From an uncultured Collinsella sp. (lineage in GTDB: Bacteria > Actinomycetota > Coriobacteriia > Coriobacteriales > Coriobacteriaceae): DNA of 8,310 nt. The notes under the pieces are model-generated. The model saw nothing but the letters and a program-made list of their open reading frames with translations. It searched no databases and was not told the DNA's origin. The position numbers were made by a program, and so were the translations under genes. The stretch covers positions 1-8,310 of the forward strand of contig CABUDB010000064.1 of assembly GCA_902490245.1 (NCBI GenBank), read 5' to 3'. Positions 1-5,978 of this stretch are shown here, one piece after another. Numbering within the stretch: the stretch's first letter is position 1; every line of letters begins with the position of its first letter.

Positions 1-1
1 G

Positions 2-100
2 CCTTATGGCAGAGTCCCCCAGGGGCATCCGGTGATCGTGGACTACTTCTATCACGAGGAAGTCCGAGGGTCAGATAATAGCGGAAAAAGAAATCGTTAA
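2..100 (+). CDS. 3' end of an unidentified ORF, cut by the window edge
   Basis: An open frame enters from the left edge and ends at TAA (98-100), giving 32 residues that include RVPQGHPVIVDYFYHEE. Codons in the first two thirds mostly end in G or C, as in the real genes here; the last ten codons (around SDNSGKRNR) do not, so the tail may be altered or may lie beyond an old junction. No family is recognised. The opposite strand also has a short open stretch here, so coding on the plus strand is only the better of two weak options. Confidence 0.3.
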   Translation, partial: PYGRVPQGHPVIVDYFYHEEVRGSDNSGKRNR

Positions 101-313
101 ACGGAAACCGACGACGATTCGCTCGAGCGATTAGCGTCCACGCGTGGCTTCTGCCGATTGGCGCAACGGGCGACGGATTAAGGGATCGCTCGGGCGGATG
201 ATCCCGCTGCAGTACAGGCGGTCGCTCAATTTAGCGGCATGAGCGTTTTCGCACGGAAAACCAGTATCCCCTGTGCCGAGTTTAATCGTAGCGAATACAA
301 TGGGCACTGAGCA
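101..313. other. Non-coding stretch beyond the toxin remnant
   Basis: No convincing gene is visible on either strand. The stretch has a perfect 12-bp palindrome TCGCTCGAGCGA (119-130) and a 6-bp inverted repeat GGGATC/GATCCC (182-187 and 200-205), with no T-run that would make either a terminator. The body of a nucleotidyltransferase toxin would be expected here on the minus strand, but none of the three minus frames resembles one. The stretch is probably replacement or rearranged DNA. Confidence 0.4.
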
Positions 314-391
314 TCAATCGAAAGTAGTCGATGGATATGGATATGCAACCAGTCTGCGCTCGTCGGTCGAGGCCCTAGCGATCCTGTCCAT
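314..391 (-). pseudogene. Remnant of an AbiEii-type nucleotidyltransferase toxin gene (N-terminus only)
   Basis: An ATG at 391-389 lies inside the last codons of the upstream antitoxin gene, overlapping it by 17 bp as in coupled toxin-antitoxin operons. The frame reads MDRIARASTDERRL, which resembles the start of AbiEii/AbiGii nucleotidyltransferase toxins that follow DUF6088 antitoxins. It then turns into LVAYPYPSTTFD and stops at 314-316. Family members are usually well over 200 residues, so only the first 13 or so codons survive. No continuation is seen in other frames. Inferred: a deletion or recombination joint near 345-355 removed the toxin. The family call rests on few residues plus position next to the antitoxin, so it is likely but not certain. 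Confidence 0.55.
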
Positions 392-992
392 GCTTCGCCT
401 CCCATATCTTCTTCGCGGCGTCGGCAACCCAGGAGGTGAGCCCCGCCGACTCTTCCAGGAACGCGCCGGTCTGCTCTTCCGTGAGATTGCGCGCGAGCGT
501 CCTGATTTCCTCGTCGCCCACGTTCTCGCGTCCGAGCGCCTTGAGGGCCTGCACGATGGTGCAGGTGATCTGCGAGCAGTCGAGCAGGTCGCGGTTGGCG
601 CGATGTCGGAGCTCGATATCGTACGGCCCATACTCGTAGCGCTTGTACGGACCGCTGCTGACGTAGACGAGCTTTGCGGGCACCTGCGTGTCAAGGCCCA
701 GCGCATTGAGTGCCGCGTCGCCGGACGGTGCGACGATCCACTTGTTGGCACGGGCGACGGCGCGCACGACCTCGTCGGCACTGGCCGGCACCTCGGTGCC
801 CATGAGCGCGCTGCGCTCCGGCGCGTAGTAGACGCCGCGGATGGCGCGGGCGATCCCTCCCTTTGCATGCAGGCGCCCGAGCGCGTTGGCAGCGTTGCGT
901 CGGCCTGCGACGTCGGAGAAGTCGGCGGCCGTGAAGGCCCTGCCGGCGCCGAAGCTCTCTATGCGCTTAGCGATGGCCTCTGCTTCTGTCAT
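375..992 (-). CDS. DUF6088 / AbiEi-type antitoxin and transcriptional regulator
   Basis: A complete protein of 205 aa. Residues about 1-60 look like a winged helix-turn-helix, with the run GRLHAKGGIARAIRGVYYAP typical of AbiEi-like antitoxins. The rest (about 70-200) matches the DUF6088 pattern, including VVRAVARANKWIVAPSGDAA, LNALGLDTQVPAKLVYVSSG and YGPYDIELRHRANRDL. In type IV AbiE systems the AbiEi protein represses its own operon and counters the AbiEii nucleotidyltransferase. The ATG at 992 is chosen because AGGAGGA precedes it with good spacing and no other start fits. A large palindrome lies 12 bp upstream, a likely autoregulatory operator. The stop is TAG. The partner toxin downstream is reduced to a stub, so this is probably an orphan antitoxin, kept as a regulator or decaying. 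Family call fairly sure; present role inferred. Confidence 0.8.
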   Translation of the reverse strand: MTEAEAIAKRIESFGAGRAFTAADFSDVAGRRNAANALGRLHAKGGIARAIRGVYYAPERSALMGTEVPASADEVVRAVARANKWIVAPSGDAALNALGLDTQVPAKLVYVSSGPYKRYEYGPYDIELRHRANRDLLDCSQITCTIVQALKALGRENVGDEEIRTLARNLTEEQTGAFLEESAGLTSWVADAAKKIWEAKHGQDR

Positions 993-1004
993 GGCATTCC
1001 TCCT

Positions 1005-1040
1005 ATTTGATGAAAATAGTATATACCTTTTTCATCAAAT
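1005..1040. promoter_or_regulatory. Large palindromic operator in the antitoxin/XRE divergent spacer
   Basis: Perfect 12-bp arms ATTTGATGAAAA (1005-1016) and TTTTCATCAAAT (1029-1040) surround a core holding the 8-bp palindrome GTATATAC (1019-1026), so nearly all of the 36 bp is symmetric about one centre. On the minus strand the core gives TATACT (1023-1018), placed as a -10 box about 26 bp before the antitoxin start. No good -35 is seen. The site is AT-rich inside GC-rich DNA. AbiEi antitoxins are known to bind inverted repeats at their own promoters, so autorepression is the natural reading; the divergent XRE gene could share the site. Confidence 0.65.
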
Positions 1041-1111
1041 TTCCCCTGATTGCCTTGGTCACCAACGCATCACGCCTGCAAAAGTCGGCAATGGAATCTC
1101 CAGGAGGGCAC

Positions 1112-1525
1112 ATGGCGACAGGCGACAACATTCGGCGGCACCGCAAGGCGAAGGGGCTGACGTGGGCCCAGCTCGCCGATGCGGTGGGACTCACCGAGGG
1201 CGCGATCAGGCACTACGAGAGCGGTATCCGCGCGGTGAAGCCCAAATTGCTGGAGAAGATCGCGAAAGCGCTCGAGATCTCCGTGGGCGCGCTCAAGGAC
1301 TACGGAGTCGAGACGTCGCGCGATCTCATGGCCTTGCTGCTGCAGCTGGAGGAGGGCTACGGCCTCGTGACCAGCGAGGACGGCATGGGCCTGGCGGCTG
1401 ACCCCAGGGCACCGCATGCCCCCAAGCTCGCGCAGTCGATCAAGTCCTGGGCGGAAAAGCGCGCGGAGCTCGAGCACGGAGCAATCGACGAGGCCGCTTA
1501 CGCCGACCGGAAATCCTCTATTTAA
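1112..1525 (+). CDS. XRE-family helix-turn-helix transcriptional regulator
   Basis: A protein of 137 aa. Residues about 5-62 form a classic Cro/CI-type HTH: NIRRHRKAKGLTWAQLADAV, then GLTEGAIRHYESGIR as recognition region, then LLEKIAKALEISVGAL. The C-terminal half (RDLMALLLQLEEGYGLV, then a helical KRAELEHGAIDEAAYAD segment) is probably for dimerisation or partner binding. The frame is open back to 1007, but ATG 1112 is preferred because AGGAGG (1102-1107) sits just upstream and the HTH starts immediately after. It is divergent from the antitoxin gene with a palindrome between them, so it may control or be controlled from that site. The end (DRKSSI, TAA) is in slightly more AT-rich sequence and could be a recent change of C-terminus. 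Targets unknown. Confidence 0.85.
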   Translation: MATGDNIRRHRKAKGLTWAQLADAVGLTEGAIRHYESGIRAVKPKLLEKIAKALEISVGALKDYGVETSRDLMALLLQLEEGYGLVTSEDGMGLAADPRAPHAPKLAQSIKSWAEKRAELEHGAIDEAAYADRKSSI

Positions 1526-1837
1526 TATCTCATCAGATAAATTGACGTTTCATTACGGACAGCCTCCGATCTTTCAGAGGCCGTTCCATTATTCCCACAT
1601 GGAATCGGCGCCCCAGAAGCCCTGTTCGGGGAATAGCTGAACGCTCGAGCACAGCAAGATACGCGGCGTCATTCGGCGGCATTCGGGGTTGCCGAAACTG
1701 CGGAAACCGATTTTCGCGTTTTTATATTCCCGTTTGTTGACCTGGGCAAATGCAGTTGACGAAGGCTTGAATTGAGCCCGCAGTTTCAACTCAGTTTCTG
1801 CCGCTCCAAATCGCCCCTCGGTGGACCCGAATTGTGA

Positions 1838-1916
1838 ATTATTCCCGCAGGACCCGATTATTCCCGTACCTCCGAGCACCCCGCTGTGCCGCTCAGTAGG
1901 GGCATACGGGAATAAT
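1838..1916. repeat. Cluster of ATTATTCCCG motifs, direct and inverted
   Basis: ATTATTCCCG occurs at 1838-1847 and 1857-1866 as direct copies 19 bp apart, and as its reverse complement CGGGAATAAT at 1907-1916. The second and third copies extend to a perfect 12-bp inverted repeat (ATTATTCCCGTA 1857-1868, TACGGGAATAAT 1905-1916) enclosing a smaller GCAC/GTGC hairpin. A partial copy ATTATTCCC lies at 1588-1596, and the related ATATTCCCG near 1724. The first two copies are also each preceded by GGACCCGA. The arrangement resembles a dispersed palindromic repeat or a structured RNA; its identity is unknown. Confidence 0.5.
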
Positions 1917-1950
1917 TGAGCCGTTTTCCCAGGTAGACGAGCAGAAAGAA

Positions 1951-1978
1951 AGCCCTCGAACCAGAGGGTTCGAGGGCT
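1951..1978 (-). terminator. Probable guaA intrinsic terminator
   Basis: A perfect 12-bp stem, AGCCCTCGAACC (1951-1962) with GGTTCGAGGGCT (1967-1978), closes a 4-nt loop. Read on the minus strand it is followed by TTCTTTCTGC, a T-rich tail, about 105 bp after the guaA stop. On the plus strand the tail is CTTATCCCC, much weaker, so termination from the guaA side is favoured. Confidence 0.65.
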
Positions 1979-2082
1979 CTTATCCCCATTATTTCGCTGG
2001 TGGCTTTGCCCTGCGGCAATGCCGAAACAGCACCAGGCGGTTCTCGGAGACACTCAATGGTGCAGGTCAAAGCCCTATCGGC

Positions 2083-3681
2083 TTACTCCCACTCAATCGT
2101 CGCGGGCGGCTTAGACGTGATGTCGTAGCACACGCGGTTGGCGCCGGGGACCTCGGCCACGATGCGGCCGGAGATGCGGGCCAGGACGTCGTAGGGCAGC
2201 TTGGCCCAGTCGGCGGTCATGGCATCGCTGGACTCGACGGCACGCAGGATGATCGGGCGCTGATAGGTGCGCTCGTCGCCCATAACGCCGACGGACTTAA
2301 TGTCGGGCAGGACCGCAAAGTACTGCCAGCAGCTGTGCTCGGAGTTGCGCTCGCCGGTCTGCTCAAACAGACGCTGGTTGTAGGCGTCGAGCTCCTCGCG
2401 CACGATAGCGTCGGCGTTCTTGAGAATCTCGAGCTTCTCCTTGTCGACCGCGCCGATAATGCGGATGGCCAGACCCGGGCCCGGGAAAGGCTGACGGAAC
2501 ACGATGTGACCCGGCAGGCCCAGCGCCAGACCAAGCGCGCGGACCTCGTCCTTAAAGAAGTGGTCGAGCGGCTCAATGAGGTCGAAGTGCACGCCTTCGG
2601 GGAACGGGATCAGGTTGTGATGGCTCTTGATGGTGGCCGTCTTGCCGCCCGTCTTGCGAGCGCCAGACTCGATGATGTCGGGGTAGATGGTGCCCTGAGC
2701 CAGATACTTGACCGGCTTGCCGTCGGTCTCGAGCTGCTGCGCCACGGCGAAGAACTCTTTCCAGAACTGCGTACCGATGATGCGACGCTTCTCCTCGGGC
2801 TCGGTCACACCGGCCAGAAGCTCGGCATAGCGGTCCTCGGCGTGGACGTGGATAAAGTCGACGTCAAACTGCTTGGTGAAGACCTCCTCCACCTGCTCGG
2901 GCTCACCCTTGCGCAGCAGACCGTGGTTGATGAACACGCAGGTCATCTGCTTGCCCACGGCGCGAGCGCCCAGCGCAGCCACGACGGAGGAGTCGACGCC
3001 ACCGGACAGGGCCAGAATCACGCGGTCGTCGCCGACCTTCTCGCGGAACTCGGCCGTCATGGTCTCGACCAGGTTGTCCATGCTCCAGTTGGGCTCCAGG
3101 CCGCAGATCTCAAACAGGAAGTTGCTCAGCAGCTGCTGACCGTACTCGGAGTGCTTGACCTCGGGGTGGAACTGCGTGGTGAAGATCTTGCGCTCGACGC
3201 ACTCCATGGCGGCAACCGGGCACACGTCGGTGCTGGCGGTAACGGTAAAGCCCTCGGGCACCTCGGACACGGCGTCGCGGTGGCTCATCCACACGGTCTG
3301 CTCCATAGGCGTGGAGTTAAAGAGCTTGGCGCCGGCCGTACGCGTGATGGTGGCGCGGCCGTACTCGCCCACCTCGGAGTGGCCAACCTTGCCGCCGAGC
3401 GTCACGGCCGTGATCTGATGGCCGTAGCAAAAGCCCAGGACGGGAAGGCCCAGGTCAAAGATGGCAGGATCGATGGACGGAGCGTCCTCGGCATACACGG
3501 AGGCCGGGCCGCCGGAAAGGATGAGCGCAGAGGCGTTCATCTCGCGAATCTCGTCGGCCGAGATGTCGCAGGGAACGATCTCGGAATACACGTTGAGGTC
3601 GCGGACGCGACGGGCAATGAGCTGACCGTACTGCGCACCAAAGTCGAGTACGAGGACCTTTGCGGAAGCCTTTTGATCCAT
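2083..3681 (-). CDS. guaA: GMP synthase (glutamine-hydrolysing)
   Basis: Converts XMP to GMP with ATP and glutamine in the cytosol, the last step of guanine nucleotide synthesis. The 532-aa length is close to normal for GuaA. The N-terminal class I glutamine amidotransferase domain (about 8-190) starts VLVLDFGAQYGQLIARRVRD and has the nucleophile Cys85 in GFCYGHQ and His172/Glu174 in FHPEV. The ATP-pyrophosphatase domain follows, with the PP-loop LSGGVDS (about 225-231). The C-terminal dimerisation domain has FRQPFPGPGLAIRI and ends in the conserved YDITSKPPATIEWE. The frame is open upstream to 3846, but the ATG at 3681 is chosen: it begins the conserved domain and follows a GAGGGGGA Shine-Dalgarno. 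Transcribed divergently from ansA. No guanine riboswitch is seen upstream; the AT-rich stretch around 3748-3763 probably carries the -10, but no clear -35 is found. A hairpin at 1951-1978 probably ends the transcript. Confidence 0.97.
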   Translation of the reverse strand: MDQKASAKVLVLDFGAQYGQLIARRVRDLNVYSEIVPCDISADEIREMNASALILSGGPASVYAEDAPSIDPAIFDLGLPVLGFCYGHQITAVTLGGKVGHSEVGEYGRATITRTAGAKLFNSTPMEQTVWMSHRDAVSEVPEGFTVTASTDVCPVAAMECVERKIFTTQFHPEVKHSEYGQQLLSNFLFEICGLEPNWSMDNLVETMTAEFREKVGDDRVILALSGGVDSSVVAALGARAVGKQMTCVFINHGLLRKGEPEQVEEVFTKQFDVDFIHVHAEDRYAELLAGVTEPEEKRRIIGTQFWKEFFAVAQQLETDGKPVKYLAQGTIYPDIIESGARKTGGKTATIKSHHNLIPFPEGVHFDLIEPLDHFFKDEVRALGLALGLPGHIVFRQPFPGPGLAIRIIGAVDKEKLEILKNADAIVREELDAYNQRLFEQTGERNSEHSCWQYFAVLPDIKSVGVMGDERTYQRPIILRAVESSDAMTADWAKLPYDVLARISGRIVAEVPGANRVCYDITSKPPATIEWE

Positions 3682-3843
3682 GGTTTCCCCCTCTTGTTGG
3701 CGGGGAGCCGGTGCCCACCCGCGCGAATAAACGAAAACAGCTTTCATAGTGTACACGTTATATGGGGTTTCTCGCCCCTCGCAGCCATCAGCGCACGGCA
3801 AACGCACGACCGGGGCCCTATTTGACGGCGATTGAAGTGTTAC

Positions 3844-3897
3844 CAAACGTTACAGATGATGTAATACGTTTGAACATTGGATGCCCTGTGCCACAAT
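3844..3897 (+). promoter_or_regulatory. ansA promoter with an overlapping dyad operator
   Basis: A -35-like TTGAAC (3870-3875) and -10-like CACAAT (3892-3897) are 16 bp apart, giving a leader of about 45 nt to the ansA ATG. The inverted repeat CAAACGT (3844-3850) / ACGTTTG (3866-3872), with inner TAC/GTA pairs, overlaps the -35 box, a position suited to a repressor. Box matches are moderate; the dyad is directly visible and its regulator unknown. Confidence 0.45.
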
Positions 3898-3948
3898 ACT
3901 GCCGAACGACTCCGCCTCTGCGGCGGCAAATACGATAGGAATACCAGA

Positions 3949-4962
3949 ATGAAGCGCATCCTTCTCATCGCCACGGGCGGCACCATCGCATCGACCGAGG
4001 ACGGCAACGGCCTCTCCCCCGCCCTGACCGGTGAGGAGCTCGCCCAGAGCGTCCCCGAGATCTCGGGCCTCTGCGAGCTCGACGTGGTACAGCCGATGAA
4101 CATCGACAGCACCAATATGCGCCCCAGTGACTGGATGCGTATCCGCGACGTCATCGTCGAGGGTTATGCCGACCACGACGGCTTCGTGATTCTGCACGGC
4201 ACCGACACCATGAGCTACACCGCGGCGGCGCTTTCCTATCTGATTCAGGACAGCCCCAAGCCCATCGTACTCACCGGCTCGCAAAAGCCCATGGGCAATC
4301 CCTTTACTGACGCCAAACTCAATCTGTACCAGAGCCTGCTCTATGCGCTCGACGAGCACTCGCACGATGTCTCGATCGTGTTTGGCGGCGTAGCCATTGC
4401 CGGCACGCGCGCCCGCAAACAGCGCACCATGAGCTTTAACGCGTTCATTAGCGTCAACTATCCACCCATCGCCTATATCCGCAATGACCGCATCGTGCAC
4501 AACGGGCTTCACGGCACGCATCAGGGCGAAAACCCGGTGCGTTTCTACGACAGCATCGACCCGCGCGTATTTGTACTCAAGCTTACGCCCGGCGTAAACC
4601 CGGGCATCCTCGACGCCCTTGCCGACAGCTACGATGCTGTAATCCTTGAGACCTTTGGCATTGGCGGTATTCCCGAGTTTGGCGAGTCGGGCGAGTCGTT
4701 CCAAGAGGCAATTTTCCGCTGGGTCGATTCGGGCCGCACCGTCGTTATGACCACGCAGGTCCCAGAAGAGGGCCTTGACCTGGGTGTTTATGAGGTTGGC
4801 CGTGCTTACGCCGATCATCCGGGCATTCTGCGCGGCGACGACATGACCACCGAGACGCTCGTGGCCAAGACCATGTGGGCACTCGGCCAGTCACGCGATG
4901 CCGCCGAGATCCAGCGCCTGTTCTACAGCCAAGTCAACCACGACCGAATCCCGATGGCCTAA
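3949..4962 (+). CDS. ansA: L-asparaginase, type I (cytoplasmic AnsA-like)
   Basis: Hydrolyses L-asparagine to aspartate and ammonia. The 337-aa length matches E. coli AnsA. The first catalytic threonine is Thr12 in IATGGTIAS, the substrate motif DST is at 53-55, and the second triad motif HGTDTM has Thr85 and Asp86. Lys157 (RARKQRTMSFNAF) fits the triad lysine by its spacing to the following FNAF. No signal peptide: the protein opens directly on the first beta strand (MKRILLIATGG), as expected for the cytosolic type. The ATG at 3949 is preferred over an upstream in-frame ATG at 3877 because of the conserved start and an AGGA 8 bp upstream. It stands alone, divergent from guaA. Both are glutamine- or asparagine-amide enzymes, but that adjacency may be chance. 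A closely related archaeal-type or glutaminase activity cannot be excluded from sequence. Confidence 0.93.
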   Translation: MKRILLIATGGTIASTEDGNGLSPALTGEELAQSVPEISGLCELDVVQPMNIDSTNMRPSDWMRIRDVIVEGYADHDGFVILHGTDTMSYTAAALSYLIQDSPKPIVLTGSQKPMGNPFTDAKLNLYQSLLYALDEHSHDVSIVFGGVAIAGTRARKQRTMSFNAFISVNYPPIAYIRNDRIVHNGLHGTHQGENPVRFYDSIDPRVFVLKLTPGVNPGILDALADSYDAVILETFGIGGIPEFGESGESFQEAIFRWVDSGRTVVMTTQVPEEGLDLGVYEVGRAYADHPGILRGDDMTTETLVAKTMWALGQSRDAAEIQRLFYSQVNHDRIPMA

Positions 4963-5001
4963 TCCCTAAGGCAGTTCCACTTATCGCAGCCTCAAACGAC
5001 A

Positions 5002-5252
5002 GGTGGTCCCCCTCGGGCCGTGCAAATAACGGAGTATTCTGCAATTTCTCCGCCAGAGGCATAGAATCGGCCAATTGTTAGACGAACTTTTAGGACGAAG
5101 GGGCCGTCTAGTAAATATTTATTCCTCATTTTTATTTAACGTGTGGATTAACTACTACCAAAAAGGCAAAACCAGCCGCTCAAGCTACCGTCTACAGCCG
5201 AACTGGTGCTGAATACTCGCGATTTTGCACATCGCAACCAGGGGGACCCGCC
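5002..5252. repeat. Element of about 250 bp with imperfect terminal inverted repeats
   Basis: The spacer between ansA and the small XRE gene (4963-5284) has no convincing gene but is bounded by matching arms. GGTGGTCCCCCT (5002-5013), GTGCAAAT (5020-5027) and GAGTATTC (5032-5039) on the left mirror GAATACTC (5211-5218), TTTGCAC (5224-5230) and AGGGGGACCCGCC (5240-5252) on the right, in the same order and similar spacing. The interior is AT-rich. A TAGACG/CGTCTA stem (5079-5084, 5105-5110) followed by AT-rich sequence might serve as an ansA terminator. No target-site duplication is obvious. It could be a MITE-like insertion, a degenerate IS remnant or a large structured spacer. Confidence 0.5.
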
Positions 5253-5284
5253 CAAAGAGCGTCAAATAGCAGCGGGGGAACGCC

Positions 5285-5503
5285 CTATTCGATCCCCTCG
5301 AGAAGCTCTGACACCGTCATGCCGAGTGCGGGCGCGATCTTAAATAGAACCTTGAGCGTGAAATTTGCCGTTCCATCTTCGATTCGGTCGAGGTAGGGTC
5401 GGCTGATTCCTGTCGCCACACAAAAATCAACCTTGGAGATACCAAGGTCTCTGCGTGTCTCTTCGACCCGCCTGCCAAGAATCTGTTCCGCGCGTTCGTC
5501 CAT
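5285..5503 (-). CDS. Small XRE-family HTH regulator (72 aa)
   Basis: A single-domain Cro/CI-type DNA-binding protein. A leading helix (MDERAEQILGRRVEETRRDL) precedes GISKVDFCVATGISRPYLDR, which carries the helix-turn-helix, and the last helices (LFKIAPALGMTVSELLEG) complete the five-helix fold with almost no tail. Such proteins usually act as dimers on palindromes, and a perfect 24-bp palindrome lies 29 bp upstream of its start. ATG 5503 is the only sensible start, yet no Shine-Dalgarno is seen in front of it, so translation may be weak or use another signal. The stop is TAG. It is divergent from the 129-aa gene at 5580 and probably controls that gene and itself. It could be the antitoxin-like half of a system, but no toxin neighbour is recognised. 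Confidence 0.85.
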   Translation of the reverse strand: MDERAEQILGRRVEETRRDLGISKVDFCVATGISRPYLDRIEDGTANFTLKVLFKIAPALGMTVSELLEGIE

Positions 5504-5513
5504 GCAGACGAGT

Positions 5514-5543
5514 TTGAAATGGAGCCGAACATAAACGTAAACT
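5514..5543 (+). promoter_or_regulatory. Candidate promoter of the 129-aa gene
   Basis: TTGAAA (5514-5519) and TAAACT (5538-5543) are 18 bp apart, matching the sigma-70 consensus at 5/6 and 4/6 positions. Transcription would start near 5550, leaving a leader of about 30 nt with AGGAG before ATG 5580. The -10 box lies inside the palindrome, so a protein bound there would block it. The -35 box is in the leader of the opposing XRE gene. Confidence 0.45.
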
Positions 5544-5556
5544 ATAGTTTACGTTT
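5533..5556. promoter_or_regulatory. Perfect 24-bp palindromic operator
   Basis: The half-site AAACGTAAACTA (5533-5544) is followed without a gap by its exact reverse complement (5545-5556). It is central in the 76-bp space between the divergent XRE and 129-aa genes, 29 bp and 23 bp from their starts. Perfect symmetry and this placement suggest a binding site for the XRE dimer, controlling both directions. Confidence 0.7.
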
Positions 5557-5579
5557 TGCCGAATACACAGGAGTTTTCT

Positions 5580-5969
5580 ATGTCGGGTTCTTCGGTCCGC
5601 ACGTACCGAGCCACGCTTCGCACAAACAGCGCACCGCCCAAGCTCGTCGTCGTTGAAGCAGAATGTCTTTCGCCCGATGAGCGCACAGCATTTGCATTGC
5701 TATCAAGTCGCGTCGCCGCCATTCTGGTCCCTTGCCCGGCGCAAGGTGAACTTGCCATCCAATGCCAAACGCATAGCTGCTCGCTCAATCAGGCTGCCGT
5801 AATCGCAACCAGCCAACGCGGCCTGCCGCTCCTTTTAGAAGCCGGCATTGCACTCGCCCTTCGCGGCGCCGGATACGAAAACGAGGCCGCCGCCGATATG
5901 GTCTTTAAACCACGATCGAGCGGCGGCCTCGCAGCAGCCATTGAATATGCGTGCAGGCTCGTTGCCTAA
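5580..5969 (+). CDS. Protein of unknown function (129 aa), divergent from XRE regulator
   Basis: No family is recognised. The ATG at 5580 is chosen because AGGAG (5569-5573) sits 6 bp upstream; the open frame extends back only to a TTG at 5556 inside the palindrome. The N-terminal half has likely strands (PKLVVVEAECL, VAAILVPCP, GELAIQCQTHSCSL) with three cysteines, at about 53, 67 and 72. The C-terminal half looks helical and alanine-rich (LPLLLEAGIALALRGAG, GLAAAIEYACRLVA). No signal peptide or clear membrane segment is seen, so a soluble protein is likely. GC-rich codon use and a good ribosome site make it a credible gene. It converges on the DUF1648 gene with a 9-bp gap. Control by the neighbouring XRE protein is inferred from the shared palindrome. 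Confidence 0.7.
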   Translation: MSGSSVRTYRATLRTNSAPPKLVVVEAECLSPDERTAFALLSSRVAAILVPCPAQGELAIQCQTHSCSLNQAAVIATSQRGLPLLLEAGIALALRGAGYENEAAADMVFKPRSSGGLAAAIEYACRLVA

Positions 5970-5978
5970 AAGGACAAG

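Larger units (their letters stand above)
1526..2082. other. 557-bp non-coding spacer with repeated motifs
   Basis: No gene is supported. A 154-codon minus-strand frame (1589-2053) has low-complexity, non-family-like composition and no Shine-Dalgarno. What is visible: a weak AT-rich hairpin just after the XRE stop (TATCT/AGATA, about 1527-1540); a 6-bp inverted repeat TTCCAT/ATGGAA (1584-1589 and 1599-1604); several ATTATTCCC(G) motifs, listed separately; and a strong hairpin at 1951-1978. The guaA stop codon lies right beside the end of the spacer. Confidence 0.5.

Noticed and set aside
273..1010. Plus-strand open frame of 245 codons
   Set aside because: Antisense to the DUF6088 antitoxin, which has a good ribosome site and recognisable domains.
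1951..1978. tRNA-like GGTTCGAG stretch
   Set aside because: It is one arm of a perfect hairpin with no acceptor, D or anticodon arms; a terminator fits better.
1589..2053. Minus-strand open frame of 154 codons in the guaA-XRE spacer
   Set aside because: It runs through the terminator hairpin and repeated motifs, lacks a Shine-Dalgarno, and its protein resembles nothing known.
2335..3825. Plus-strand open frame of 496 codons
   Set aside because: It is the antisense shadow of guaA, whose minus-strand product has all catalytic motifs; the plus frame has low-complexity Leu/Asp/Val/His-rich content.
3682..3948. Possible purine riboswitch upstream of guaA
   Set aside because: The conserved purine aptamer loops and P1 pairing are not found on the minus strand here.
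3850..4818. Minus-strand open frame of 322 codons
   Set aside because: Antisense shadow of the asparaginase gene, which is unambiguous on the plus strand.
5075..5212. Short plus-strand frame beginning at TTG, ending in KTSRSSYRLQPNWC
   Set aside because: It has no ribosome site and lies inside the inverted-repeat element; too short and unsupported to call a gene.
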